Shown in pieces: positions 24,475 through 33,957 of a stretch of DNA of 49,817 bases (positions are counted from its first letter, which is position 1; each line of letters starts with the position of its first letter). The notes beneath the pieces are model-generated. The model made no database searches and was not told the origin of the DNA. It saw only the letters and a list, made by a program, of their open reading frames with translations. The stretch lies in assembly GCA_017994055.1 (NCBI GenBank), contig JAGOLL010000009.1:1-49817 (forward strand), given 5' to 3'. This DNA comes from Methanothrix sp. (GTDB lineage: Archaea; Halobacteriota; Methanosarcinia; Methanotrichales; Methanotrichaceae). The position numbers and the translations under genes are program-made.

Positions 24475-24948
24475 CTAATTCATCTGGTGCTTCTTGAAGG
24501 GGCTCTGCTCATAGGTCTGGACGGCGCTGGTGGGGGTCCAGGTATCGCTGAGGAAATCGTAAATGGCCTCTCCGGTCCAGGCCAGCTCTCCACCCTTCTT
24601 GGCTCCTGTGGCAGTGTATACGGGAGGCTCTGCGGCCGGTGGGGTATAATTTTCATCCAGGAAGTCGAGAATGGCATAAGTGGAGTTATTCAGGGTGGTG
24701 TTGTTTCTAGTCATATTTCTCTGCACCGCCAAGGCCTGATCGGCCAGGGGGGCCTCAAACTTGCTGGGGGTCCAGCTGTCATTGAGGAAGGCGGCCTGAG
24801 TGGCAGTGGTCAAGATTGAACTCTCGGCTGGTTCAGCCGTAGCCTTGACTTTGTCTTTCAAAACCGGTGCCGCAGGTTCGGCTACAATGGCGGGCAGCAG
24901 CCCGCTTAGAGCCACCAGAGCAATTAGAGCAAGTATAATATGTCTCAT
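24475..24948 (-). CDS. Secreted protein with three FLxDxWTP repeats
   Basis: The 157-residue product has a signal peptide (MRHIILALIALVALSGLLPAIVA) and a mature part with a threefold repeat: AAFLNDSWTPSKFEAP, ILDFLDENYTPPAAEP and IYDFLSDTWTPTSAVQ, separated by Thr/Asn-rich linkers with sequons (NNTTLNNSTY). The motif alternates a short helix and a WTP turn, suggesting a repeated binding peptide rather than a globular enzyme. No known family is recognised. The frame is open upstream of the ATG but the signal sequence fixes the start at 24948. Confidence 0.72.
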   Translation of the reverse strand: MRHIILALIALVALSGLLPAIVAEPAAPVLKDKVKATAEPAESSILTTATQAAFLNDSWTPSKFEAPLADQALAVQRNMTRNNTTLNNSTYAILDFLDENYTPPAAEPPVYTATGAKKGGELAWTGEAIYDFLSDTWTPTSAVQTYEQSPFKKHQMN

Positions 24949-25004
24949 GGGGCCTTCATTACTTTCCAGGTATCCATAAAGCTTTCCGTCGGCCCAGGGT
25001 ATAG

Positions 25005-25958
25005 TCAATGGATCTGTTTTTTGTCCCGCCGGGCTTTCAACTCTGCAGCCGTGGCCCCGGGATGCTCGGCCAGGTATGCCGCCACCTGGGGCAGGTGCAC
25101 CAGAGTGCAGTTGATGCAGCTCCAGAACCGCTTCCTTTTTTTGGTTCTCACATAGCCACCCAGCTCCTCGTCTTTGCAGGGGTAGAGAGGACAGAAGCAA
25201 TGGGTACAGTCCTGCTCCGGGAGGTGATGGCAGGGATAGTAGGGGCAATTGTCTCTTCCCGTGGCCTGAGCTGGCTGGTCTGCCGTATCCCGAAGCAGGC
25301 ATGGATCATCGGTGACCAGGCCGTCCGCCCCCAGGCGCAGCATCCAACCTCCTTCCTCTCGGCTGTTGACCGTCCAGGGATAGACCGCCAGGCCCTGCTG
25401 ATGGGCCTCTTTAAAGAGCCTGGCATTGACCCTGCGGGGAAAGATGGCAGAGGCTCCTGCCTCCAGAGCCAGCCGGACGGGATTGATGGGCAGAGCGGAG
25501 ATGATGATGCCGGTTTTAAGAGTGGATATCTCCGAGAGTTCGCAGAGGCTGGTGTGATAAAAGGAGGTCACCATGCAGTCCTCTCCAGAGATGCACTCTG
25601 CAATCAGACCCTCCAGCCCCTCCTCTTTCATCTCTATGACCAGTCCCAGCTCCATCTCTCCGGCCAGGTGTACCGCCTCTTGGAGGGTGGGAACCGCCGA
25701 GTTCTGGTCCATGCTGCCGTCGCGATTGCGGAGATGCAGGCCCTTTAGCTCCTCCAGGCTGGTCTCTCCCACCAGCCCGCAGCCGCTGGTGGTCCGGTCC
25801 AGCCTCTCATCATGCATCAAAACCAGCTCGCCATCGCGAGAGAGCCTTACATCCAGCTCCACCCAGTCTGCCCGGCACAAGGCAGCCTGCCTTATCCCCT
25901 GTAGGCTGTTCTCCGGAGCAAGGGCGGCAGCCGTCCTATGAGCTATGACCAGAGCCAT
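25005..25958 (-). CDS. Glycerophosphodiester phosphodiesterase fused to a Cys-rich domain
   Basis: The 317-residue protein has an N-terminal GDPD domain (about 1-225): VIAHRTAAALAPENSLQGI, DWVELDVRLSRDGELVLMHD, VIEMKEEG, and YPWTVNSREEGGWMLRLGADGLVTDDP. The usual HRG is HRT. A C-terminal domain of about 80 residues has ten cysteines: DNCPYYPCHHLPEQDCTHCFCPLYPC and WSCINCTLVH (pfam04071-like small cysteine-rich domain). GDPD cleaves glycerophosphodiesters; the zinc- or Fe-S-binding domain of this kind is normally found alone or with CobZ-type proteins, so the fusion is unusual. It is divergent from pscS over a 76-base region. Confidence 0.84.
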   Translation of the reverse strand: MALVIAHRTAAALAPENSLQGIRQAALCRADWVELDVRLSRDGELVLMHDERLDRTTSGCGLVGETSLEELKGLHLRNRDGSMDQNSAVPTLQEAVHLAGEMELGLVIEMKEEGLEGLIAECISGEDCMVTSFYHTSLCELSEISTLKTGIIISALPINPVRLALEAGASAIFPRRVNARLFKEAHQQGLAVYPWTVNSREEGGWMLRLGADGLVTDDPCLLRDTADQPAQATGRDNCPYYPCHHLPEQDCTHCFCPLYPCKDEELGGYVRTKKRKRFWSCINCTLVHLPQVAAYLAEHPGATAAELKARRDKKQIH

Positions 25959-25973
25959 CGAATTTGATATGTG

Positions 25974-25990
25974 GCGAAAATATATCCTTT
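25974..25990. promoter_or_regulatory. Bidirectional TATA region between GDPD and pscS
   Basis: GCGAAAATATATCCTTT contains a TATA-like box readable in both directions, 45-60 bases before the pscS ATG and about 20-30 bases before the GDPD start on the other strand. One box could serve both; that is inference. Confidence 0.4.
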
Positions 25991-26004
25991 TTTTGCTACT
26001 ATAG

Positions 26005-27186
<1,182 letters not shown>

Positions 27187-27323
27187 CATTCTAGGCTATC
27201 GGATCGTGCCGGATACATCCTGAGCTTGGCCCTCCGAATATATCTTTCCCGGGCCGGATATGATGCGGCCCGCAGGGGGAGGCGCGGTCTCAAGGATCAT
27301 AGCCATCTGCGATTTCGCTGCAA

Positions 27324-28088
27324 TTACAGGCACAGCTGCTTCTCCAGCCTAACCCTCTGCAGCAGTTGTTCCGTCCTCTCCATCTCCTCATCGTCTCCCT
27401 TTACCGCCAGCCAGACCGCCCCCTCTGCGCCGCCTATTCCTCCTGCGGCAATCATCTCCGCCTCGGCCCCGGTCATGAGCCTGATTGCCTCGATCTCTGT
27501 GAAGACCTCTCCTGGAAGTGGGAGCAGCCTGGGGCCGCTATTTCCAGGGAGATTGAGCCGGGAAGCGAGGTCACTAAGATCGCCAACAATTCTCTTTTCC
27601 AGGCCCACCGGAAGAATGAGCCTGACCCGGCGGCCCACTGCTGCCTGCAGGGCGGCCATTGCCGTCCCTCCCTGAGGATGGCCTATGAGCACCGCCGCTT
27701 GCCTATGTTCCAGGTCAAGAGCATTGGCTCCCTTGAGAATGATGTCTCCCTCCTTTAAATCCGGGGCCACATCAAATATGCTCGTTCCCCTTTGCCAGCC
27801 CCCTCTTTCTATCACCACATCGCCCGGAAATCCGGTCTCATCGGGCAGCCTTCCCTCGGCAGTGGTCTCTCCCGGCGGAAGGACCACCCCCCTGAAGAAC
27901 CTCTTTCGAGAAAAACCATCTGACTGGCCCAGGCTCTTGAGGATCTCCTCGGCCACATAGCCATTGGTGGTCCCAGCCACCACGACCAGGGTTTTAGAGT
28001 GGAGGGCTTTTTGTATGGCAGGGTGAACGGTCAGGGCATGGGCTATTAGCCTCTTGCCTGCGGCTGGGGTGACAAGGAACTGCTTCAT
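27324..28088 (-). CDS. Conserved archaeal protein of unknown function
   Basis: The 254-residue protein is not recognised. It begins [23 protein letters not shown] and has a segment [19 protein letters not shown] near 32-50 (Rossmann-like strand and loop), FRGVVLPPG near 66, [29 protein letters not shown] near 113-142, [13 protein letters not shown] near 154 and ends with a helical segment. No transmembrane parts. The order of strand-loop-helix elements with Gly-rich turns suggests a nucleotide- or sugar-phosphate-binding fold, but this is a guess. It is convergent with pscS. I do not assign a function. Confidence 0.75.
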   Translation of the reverse strand: MKQFLVTPAAGKRLIAHALTVHPAIQKALHSKTLVVVAGTTNGYVAEEILKSLGQSDGFSRKRFFRGVVLPPGETTAEGRLPDETGFPGDVVIERGGWQRGTSIFDVAPDLKEGDIILKGANALDLEHRQAAVLIGHPQGGTAMAALQAAVGRRVRLILPVGLEKRIVGDLSDLASRLNLPGNSGPRLLPLPGEVFTEIEAIRLMTGAEAEMIAAGGIGGAEGAVWLAVKGDDEEMERTEQLLQRVRLEKQLCL

Positions 28089-28475
28089 CTATTTATGATG
28101 ATTTTTTGAAGAGATAAAACCAATGGTGATGTGGGGGAAGCATTTCTGGATCAGCAGGCCCCTCGCCGAGATATAAAAATAACCGCGTCTGGCAGGCATT
28201 GCGGCCGGACAGAATGCCGATGCTTAAGTGAAGTTGAGATAGCTACATCCAAAATCCAGGCCGCTCCTTTCGATTGTCGGAATGTATGAAGTGACCGGGC
28301 TTCCTGTACTGGATGAGCTTAGATTCCAGGTGTATATCGAGATCTATCTCATCATGATCAGACTGCATATGGATACGAACGCTGAAGGACTCTCTGAGAG
28401 ATATACACCCCGAGAAAGCATGATTCGCTTTCTTCGGGCATTGATATTGTCCTCGCCATATTGGCCCTTTGCGTC
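28089..28475. other. Intergenic stretch, mostly noncoding
   Basis: About 390 bases between the unknown minus-strand genes. An AT-rich TATA-like GAGATATAAAAATAACCG lies near 28168-28185. A plus-strand open frame (28282-28500, 72 codons) overlaps the start of the next gene's stop and has no ribosome-binding site, so it is not called. Nothing else recognised. Confidence 0.45.
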
Positions 28476-28796
28476 TTATTCATTCCATTTGTACAGATAA
28501 ATCCAGTGACCGCATCTCGGATTTTCTTCCTTGCTGATTGCCCAATCAGTCTCATCGGGACATTGAGCGGATAGGCCATCATCTGCCTTCTTTATAGCCA
28601 GGCCAGCCATTATCCCCTTGAGGAAGGCAGATCGATGGTCTTGATTGATGTTGCCGATGATATAATTAATATATCGTCCCATTGTTATTCCCGGAATCGA
28701 TTTATAGACATCCAACTCATCCGAAATCCGATATAGTTCCTCCTCAGAGAAGCCAAAGCTGGCCAGGAGCGATCTTATTTTGATATCCTTGTGCAT
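28476..28796 (-). CDS. Small hypothetical protein
   Basis: The 106-residue product (MHKDIKIRSLLASFGFSEEEL to WIYLYKWNE) is helical with a middle segment DHRSAFLKGIMAGLAIKKADDGL. It has no signal sequence or known domain. An in-frame ATG at the start is followed by AT-rich upstream DNA (ATATAATCC), giving a plausible promoter. Codon use resembles that of neighbouring accessory genes. No function assigned. Confidence 0.55.
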   Translation of the reverse strand: MHKDIKIRSLLASFGFSEEELYRISDELDVYKSIPGITMGRYINYIIGNINQDHRSAFLKGIMAGLAIKKADDGLSAQCPDETDWAISKEENPRCGHWIYLYKWNE

Positions 28797-28982
28797 GCAT
28801 ATGGATAACGCTCTAAAAGGATATAATCCTTAACATTTGAAGATGATATTATCTGGACGTGATACCCGGCCAAAGGCTGGGATAAAGCTGAGATCTCTTC
28901 TGCTCATGGCCCAGTCTGAAGCCTCCCCTGGCCAGAATCTCCTCCGCACTTCCGGCCGGTGATCAGGGGAAATAGCCAATAA

Positions 28983-29642
28983 TCAATCAAATACGGTATA
29001 TTCCTCAGAATTACTCTCTCGCTGGCTCTTAGCAGCATTTTTCTTGGCATCGATCAACCTCTGCAGCCCATCTACGTCCAGTGCAGCCAGCTCCCAAACC
29101 CTGGACTTATAAGCAAGGGGATAGATTCTGAGGCTCCTGCTTCCCCGCCGCACCGACTCGGACTTGATATCCAGCTTTGAGAGCGCCTTTCCCAGGCTCC
29201 TGCTACCCATCCCGGCTGCCTTCGATGCCTGATCCGGTGTAGGCTCGCGATTGCCGTCGAACTCCGATTGGATATAGTCCAGGGCTCTCTTCAGCGCCTC
29301 CATATCCAGGGCGACCGTTTTAGCCTTTCTCGCTATTGCTTTCCTTTTGGCAACTCTCTTCGGGCTGGATAAAGCGGGTTCATTGGGCTCAGTGTCAGCA
29401 GTTATTGCGGCTGCCAGGCAGGGCTCCCATTCGCTCAAGGAGAATACCATGGAACGACCGCGTTTCTCCATAACGATCTTGTTTTCCCGACCCAGCCAGC
29501 CCAAAGCCCCAAAGACCTCTTCGCGGCTCAGAGATGTAGTTTTAACAAGATCGACAATATTTTTCGGTCCATTCTGGCTCAGCGTCCTCCAGACAATCCC
29601 CGCATTTGCGCCAAAAATTGATTCTACCGTCCTTTCATTCAT
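28983..29642 (-). CDS. Winged-helix protein with C-terminal extension, paralog A
   Basis: The 219-residue protein begins with a winged helix-turn-helix of the DUF2582 type (about 1-70): GIVWRTLSQNGPKNIVDLVKTTSLSREEVFGALGWLGRENK in shortened form VFGALGWLGRENK. A linker with basic residues (KRVAKRKAIARKAK) leads to a second helical domain (PDQASKAAGMGSRSLGKALSKL) that looks like another helix-turn-helix. Likely a DNA-binding regulator. Its first 70 residues are about 75 percent identical to the protein at 33,343-33,741. Targets are unknown. Confidence 0.78.
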   Translation of the reverse strand: MNERTVESIFGANAGIVWRTLSQNGPKNIVDLVKTTSLSREEVFGALGWLGRENKIVMEKRGRSMVFSLSEWEPCLAAAITADTEPNEPALSSPKRVAKRKAIARKAKTVALDMEALKRALDYIQSEFDGNREPTPDQASKAAGMGSRSLGKALSKLDIKSESVRRGSRSLRIYPLAYKSRVWELAALDVDGLQRLIDAKKNAAKSQRESNSEEYTVFD

Positions 29643-29805
29643 GGATAGTCAATATGTTTTTCCGCATATTAAGATACCGCATAAGCATAAGAGGTATGCA
29701 ATCCTTTAAAAGAAAGGGCCTTTCAAGCCTTATAGCAAGTAAAAGAGGCTCTTTTTATCCCCTATGCTTCGGGCTTTGAGAGGGGCATAAATCAGACAAT
29801 CCATT

Positions 29806-30478
29806 CTATCCATAGATCTCCCTGATCAATCCCAGAGCGGCTCTTTGCACCAGATCCACTGCACTCCCCGGGATATAGGAGCGGGGGGTCTGAGAGCGGG
29901 CCAGGCAGATGAAGGCGGGACGGCCTACACTCTGCAACAGCGGCCTCACCGCATCTATCCTCTTCCTGAGCAGCAGCTCTACCGGACCCCTGTCGCCATT
30001 GCTATAGAGGCCATCCAGGTCTATGCCCAGGGCCACGGGATTCATGCAGTCCTCCATATCCCTCTGAAAGTCATGCAGGTTTATGTGCCGGGGCAGGGGA
30101 GCGGTCTTGGGGCTGGCCTCGTCTCCTGCCAGGTCGATTTCCTCTCCATCCCAGAAGATCCATCTGCTCCCTCCCGGGCGGCTTTTCACTCTGGTCTTGG
30201 GCGGGCCTTCCGTCTCCGATCCTCTGGCCCTGCCATAGGCCTCCAGACGCTCCCGGCCGGGATGGTAGCCTCTCCCGGCCCTCCAGGGCGGGCAGGGCGG
30301 GGCAGCAGTGGAACATGTCGTGGTGGGCGTCTATGCGCAGGGCTATCAGGCTGCATTTGCGGCGGAGGAATTCCATAAACCAGTAGGGCATGATCTCATT
30401 GTGGGGATCGACGATGATGGTTTTGATCCCATTGATATCAAGCTCCACATGAGGGAAACGATCGGCAAAGGAAGACAT
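29806..30478 (-). pseudogene. UPF0489-family gene interrupted by a frameshift
   Basis: The gene starts at 30478 with MSSFADRFPHVELDINGIKTIIVDPHNEIMPYWF and LIALRIDAHHDMFHCC, the N-terminal metal-binding signature of UPF0489 (DxH and DxHxD). That frame then turns into nonsense and ends at 30071. The proper continuation lies in another frame: SRWIFWDGEEIDLAG, CMNPVALGIDLDGLYSNG and LARSQTPRSYIPG to the stop at 29806. The switch must occur between about 30,200 and 30,310, inside GC-rich sequence. Either the gene is broken or an indel error exists in the assembly. If intact it would be about 223 residues, a normal length. Function of the family is unknown. Confidence 0.72.
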
Positions 30479-30592
30479 CGAGCTACCCCTGGGATCTCAG
30501 AGTAAAGATAACTATTATTCATGCATATTGTTCTGCAAAGCTAGATAAATTTATCGCGCCGTTGGCTGCTTTGTGAGATGGAGGAATGAATC

Positions 30593-31159
30593 GTGGGCTA
30601 TGATATCCCCTTGAAGCTAGCCTGGGATGAGCTGGACCGTCTGGGCCTGGAGACTTGCTCCATTCCCTTTTTGGGAGAGGATTATCTGATTCGAAAAGGC
30701 GAGAGGGCAGTGCGGGAGCCCTCGGACCAGCCGGCCGGGGAGATGGAAGCGGTGCTGATTCTGCACTACCTCATGGGCATGGCCGGGCGCGCCTTCTCTC
30801 CCACGGGAAGCTGGATCTCCTTCAAGGAGGCGCCCGCCGGGGTGACCTTCTGGCCCGCTCTGGAGAAGAGCACCATCAGGCCGCTGGCGGAAGCCCTGCA
30901 GAAGGAAGGCCGGGAGTTGATGGAACTCCTGCAGAAGCGGCGGGGATGGAGAAGGATAGAGGGCGGGGATATGGCTCTGGAGGTGGAGGCCCTTCCCGGC
31001 ATCATGGTCCGGGTGATATTCTGGGAGGGAGACAGGGAGCTGCCGCCGGAGGTTGTTATGCTCTTCGACCGGGCGCTGACGCAGGTATACTGCACCGAGG
31101 ATGTGGCGGTGCTGCTGATGGCAGTGGCGCAGAGGATAATGGAGGCAGGGCGAGGGTAG
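30593..31159 (+). CDS. DUF3786 family protein
   Basis: The 188-residue protein has the DUF3786 pattern: KLAWDELDRLGLE near the start, ILHYLMGMAGRAFSPTGSWISFKEAPAGVTFWPALEKS in shortened form GSWISFKEAPAG, ALEVEALPGIMVRVIFWEGDRELPPEV and LFDRALTQVYCTEDVAVLL. The family is frequent in methanogens and anaerobic bacteria, sometimes as a domain of corrinoid or Fe-S proteins, but its role is undetermined. The start is GTG at 30593, supported by GGAGG eight bases upstream; the nearer ATG is followed at once by a stop. It is divergent from the UPF0489 remnant. Confidence 0.85.
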   Translation: MGYDIPLKLAWDELDRLGLETCSIPFLGEDYLIRKGERAVREPSDQPAGEMEAVLILHYLMGMAGRAFSPTGSWISFKEAPAGVTFWPALEKSTIRPLAEALQKEGRELMELLQKRRGWRRIEGGDMALEVEALPGIMVRVIFWEGDRELPPEVVMLFDRALTQVYCTEDVAVLLMAVAQRIMEAGRG

Positions 31160-31191
31160 ATATTTATCTGAAAAGTGGTCTTATCAAAAAC

Positions 31192-31332
31192 ATGCGATAG
31201 GTCGTGATCGATCCGGGAGAAGACGGCTATTTCGTGGCCGAGGTGCCCAGTCTTCCCGGTTGCATAAGCCAAGGGAAGAGCAGGGAGCATGCTGTTGCCC
31301 TTCGGTTAAATATGAAAGCATCAATCGTTTGA
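31192..31332 (+). pseudogene. Broken HicB-like antitoxin
   Basis: Reading from the ATG at 31192 gives M R stop, then VVIDPGEDGYFVAEVPSLPGCISQGKSRE, the unmistakable N-terminal half of HicB antitoxins (usually MRYTVVIEPGEDG...). A TAG replaces the expected tyrosine codon at position 3, and the conserved part ends early at a TGA (31330). HicB proteins bind the HicA mRNA interferase. No HicA gene is seen next to it. It lies 32 bases after DUF3786. The remnant is too short to be functional. Confidence 0.75.
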
Positions 31333-31430
31333 GCAGGAACAGGTGATCCCTTTAGGCTCAAAAAGCCCTTCTCCATTGATGCCCCAATCTGCGCCTCAAT
31401 CTGCACTTCTGCTCAGCCATTGCACAGCGG

Positions 31431-31781
31431 CTATTTCGCCCCCATATCCATCTCCCATATGCCAAATACATTGCCTTCTGTGTCCTGGCAGATCACAAAA
31501 TAGCCCATGCCCGGAACAGCAGTCTTGGGCATAAGAACCTTGCCCCCAAGCCCCTCCACCTTGACCGCATACTCATCCACCGAAGGCACACCAAAGTAGT
31601 CTGTGATCTGCTGTCCCGGATGCACCCGCTTCATCATCCCTCCACCCGGGCCGTAGGTGTCTATCATCATGTAGTCCATGCCAGAAAAGCTCTCGATCTT
31701 CCATCCAAAGAGATTGGTGTAGAATTCTCGCGCCCGGTCGAGGTCATCGGCCGGTATCTCAAAATGAACTATGCTCGGCAT
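31431..31781 (-). CDS. VOC (glyoxalase/bleomycin-resistance) family protein
   Basis: The 116-residue protein has the vicinal-oxygen-chelate betaalphabetabetabeta fold in both halves: MPSIVHFEIPADDLDRAREFYTNLFGWKIE and GYFVICQDTEGNVFGIWEMD. Metal positions are H6 and E113, roughly as in glyoxalase relatives, but a substrate cannot be named. The ATG at 31781 is preceded by GGAGGAAGAG, so the nine upstream codons in frame are not used. It is a single gene. Confidence 0.85.
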   Translation of the reverse strand: MPSIVHFEIPADDLDRAREFYTNLFGWKIESFSGMDYMMIDTYGPGGGMMKRVHPGQQITDYFGVPSVDEYAVKVEGLGGKVLMPKTAVPGMGYFVICQDTEGNVFGIWEMDMGAK

Positions 31782-31890
31782 TTCTCTTCCTCCTATATCT
31801 TTATCCAACAGATATTTCGCCTTACACCTCTAAATAGTCTCTCCAGCCGTACCTATCCAAGAACATAGATGTAACCTCAGGCTTTTATAA

Positions 31891-32052
31891 ATGGAATTCA
31901 GGCAGGAGAAGGGAATGCGCTGCAGCAACTGGTGCTACTGGGCGGAGGGCTTGTGCTCCAGATCTATCTTGGAAAAAGTCTTTGAACAGGTTCTGGATCG
32001 GATGCAGATCGTGTGGCAGCAGGCAGTTTATGAAAATTGCCCCCTGGTGTGA
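31891..32052 (+). CDS. Possible small cysteine-containing protein
   Basis: A 53-codon open frame gives MEFRQEKGMRCSNWCYWAEG and then LCSRSILEKVFEQVLDRM, ending ENCPLV. Cysteines at 11, 15, 22 and 50 could bind a metal. A TTTTATAA box lies just before the ATG, but that is too close for a promoter of this start; it overlaps the end of the convergent hydrolase by 25 bases. The amino-acid content looks protein-like, but there is no family recognised. Confidence 0.4.
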   Translation: MEFRQEKGMRCSNWCYWAEGLCSRSILEKVFEQVLDRMQIVWQQAVYENCPLV

Positions 32053-32987
32053 TCGAGGATGTGTTTCTGCATGGTACTTCGGATAGTTGACTGTTCCACA
32101 CTCAAGATGAGGTGTCCCCCTCTATTGAAACTGACCAGATGGGCATGGGGAATGGTAGAGGCAGCAAACTCGGCATTGTGGTACAGCTGCAGTGAATCAT
32201 CTTTAGCATGGAATACTAATGTCGGGGCGCGGATAGCGGCAATCCTCTCATTCGGCATCGCAGCCTTGTTGTCGAAAGCTGCTCCACCCGATCGCAGCGA
32301 AACCGGATTCATATAGTCGATAATCCTGTCAATCAATTCCTTTTGGCCGGGACTGAGACTGGAAACGACAGCATCGTCAGCGCCCATCAGCTCTATGAGC
32401 TGCTTTTTGAACAGCTTGGTTGCGGCCCAGTAAATGGAGTCGTACTTGAAGATCGTCACCCACATATCGCCTTTCTGGTTCGCCTGAACCTGATCCTTTG
32501 AAGACGAAGAGGCAACGCCACAGGAGATAAGGGTCAGCGATGATACTCGTTCAGGATACAATGCTGCAAAGAGGAGAGCGGAAGGTCCGCCGTGAGATAA
32601 TGCGACGACAGCAACCTTTTTGATTCTCAGATGGTCGAGCAGGTAAGCATAGGCATGGGCCTGGTCGTCGAATGTGGCATTTTCATGAAAAGTCGATTGA
32701 AGGTATCCAAAACGTGAAGGGGCAATCCAGTGGAATTGGCTGCCAAGCCCGGCCTGCACAAGGAGCTCTCCTTGATCATAGCCACCCCCACTGCCATGAA
32801 CTACCAGGACATCGGGACCAGATCCGCCTTCTGTGAATTCGATATCCCCGTAGGGAGAAGATATGATTGTGCTCTTTCCACTGACCCTCTCATAGGCCCG
32901 ATTGATATCCCAGAGATATGCTGCAGAAACTAAAACTAGGGCCAAGATCAAAACCACCGCAGTGTAGCGAAGAGACCCTCTTAACAT
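32028..32987 (-). CDS. Membrane-anchored alpha/beta hydrolase
   Basis: The 319-residue protein has an N-terminal transmembrane anchor (about 8-26, TAVVLILALVLVSAAYLW) and an alpha/beta hydrolase domain: SPYGDIEFTEGGSGPDVLVVHGSGGGYDQG in shortened form VLVVHGSGGG (oxyanion region), VAVVALSHGGPSALL with the nucleophile serine in a variant of GxSxG (LSHGG), LVFHAKDDS with the acid, and FNRGGHLIL with the histidine. It probably acts outside the cytoplasm on an ester or amide substrate. The gene stands alone. Confidence 0.83.
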   Translation of the reverse strand: MLRGSLRYTAVVLILALVLVSAAYLWDINRAYERVSGKSTIISSPYGDIEFTEGGSGPDVLVVHGSGGGYDQGELLVQAGLGSQFHWIAPSRFGYLQSTFHENATFDDQAHAYAYLLDHLRIKKVAVVALSHGGPSALLFAALYPERVSSLTLISCGVASSSSKDQVQANQKGDMWVTIFKYDSIYWAATKLFKKQLIELMGADDAVVSSLSPGQKELIDRIIDYMNPVSLRSGGAAFDNKAAMPNERIAAIRAPTLVFHAKDDSLQLYHNAEFAASTIPHAHLVSFNRGGHLILSVEQSTIRSTMQKHILDHTRGQFS

Positions 32988-33342
32988 CTTGCTCTCCTTT
33001 CGAGTGTAAACTATTTGGCTGTTTCCTTGCCTCCTCGGTTCTTCTCGTAAGGCGGCAGATAGTTGAATGCACCGGGGCCTCTATTTTGATGCTGCACCAG
33101 ATGCTTTCGATCCTGTCAGTTTCCATAGGTCCTGGATGGAATCGACTTGAGGATCTCCAACTGGAGTTCTGTTGGTTTTAATGGCCAGCGCTTTGTGCTT
33201 TCCGGCAACTCTGCCCTGCCAAACCAGAGCAAGTTCTCCAGACTCTTATCCTATCAACCGCAGAATAGCATTCGCTGCGCCGTCTTTGAGTGCCATGATG
33301 GCTATCAGATTGCGAGGCTTCTCTATCTATGCTCTGTTTGGG
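32988..33342. other. Stretch with no convincing gene
   Basis: About 355 bases between the hydrolase and a winged-helix gene. Two overlapping short open frames on the plus strand (33147-33404, 33172-33354) and one on the minus strand (32890-33126) have no ribosome-binding site or known content. The A+T content is average. It may hold remnants of an older gene, but none is recognised. Confidence 0.4.
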
Positions 33343-33741
33343 CTAATGAAGTAGATACTCCGCCATCCTGTCTGGCTCTTTGGCTGGGCTTTCGGTTGGT
33401 TTAGCCGGAGATTTGACCGAGCGGATCATTCCATTCTTTTTTGGCTGATTGGCCTTGCGATGCTTTGACCTTGGTTTTGGTGCATGTTCAATATTTATTT
33501 CATCGTCCATTATCAAACCGCCTTCTTCACCTCTAAGAGAGAAGACCATTGCCCGTCCTTTCTGGGCCATCACCAGCTTGTTCTCCCGACCAAGCCAGCC
33601 CAATGCACCAAAGACCTCTTCGCGACTTAAGGATGTAGTCTTCACAAGATTGCGAATATTGCTCGGTCCATTCTGATTGAGAGCCCTCCAAACGACACCA
33701 GCGTTAGTGCCGAATAATGATTCTATGGTTGATGTATTCAT
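33343..33741 (-). CDS. Winged-helix protein, paralog B
   Basis: A 132-residue protein whose first 70 residues are a winged helix of the same type as the gene at 28,983-29,642: GVVWRALNQNGPSNIRNLVKTTSLSREEVFGALGWLGRENK with only a few replacements. The remainder is a basic, probably disordered tail (PRSKHRKANQPKKNG) in place of the second domain of paralog A. It most likely binds DNA. Its orientation and distance suggest duplication followed by domain loss or fusion. Confidence 0.76.
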   Translation of the reverse strand: MNTSTIESLFGTNAGVVWRALNQNGPSNIRNLVKTTSLSREEVFGALGWLGRENKLVMAQKGRAMVFSLRGEEGGLIMDDEINIEHAPKPRSKHRKANQPKKNGMIRSVKSPAKPTESPAKEPDRMAEYLLH

Positions 33742-33957
33742 AATCCAAAGGTTACGATTCTCCTATATGAACATTAAGTGGAAGTGGATTATTTTATCAG
33801 ATCATTTCACCTTCCAGGGCAATATAGAACTTATGTCAGCCCTACATGAAAAATACGATCTTATTCTCCGCTATTCCAATGGTCTTCTTGCAGGGGAGAG
33901 CAAAAACCCCTCAGTGCAATCAGAGCAAACAAGGATGGTCAAGAGGAGATTAGCAGG

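Noticed and set aside
28282..28500. Plus-strand frame of 72 codons
   Set aside because: No start signal, overlaps the end of the opposite gene, and composition is not protein-like enough.
31198..31200. TAG in the HicB frame read as pyrrolysine
   Set aside because: No Pyl genes or PYLIS-like context were seen and the frame ends shortly after; a nonsense mutation is simpler.
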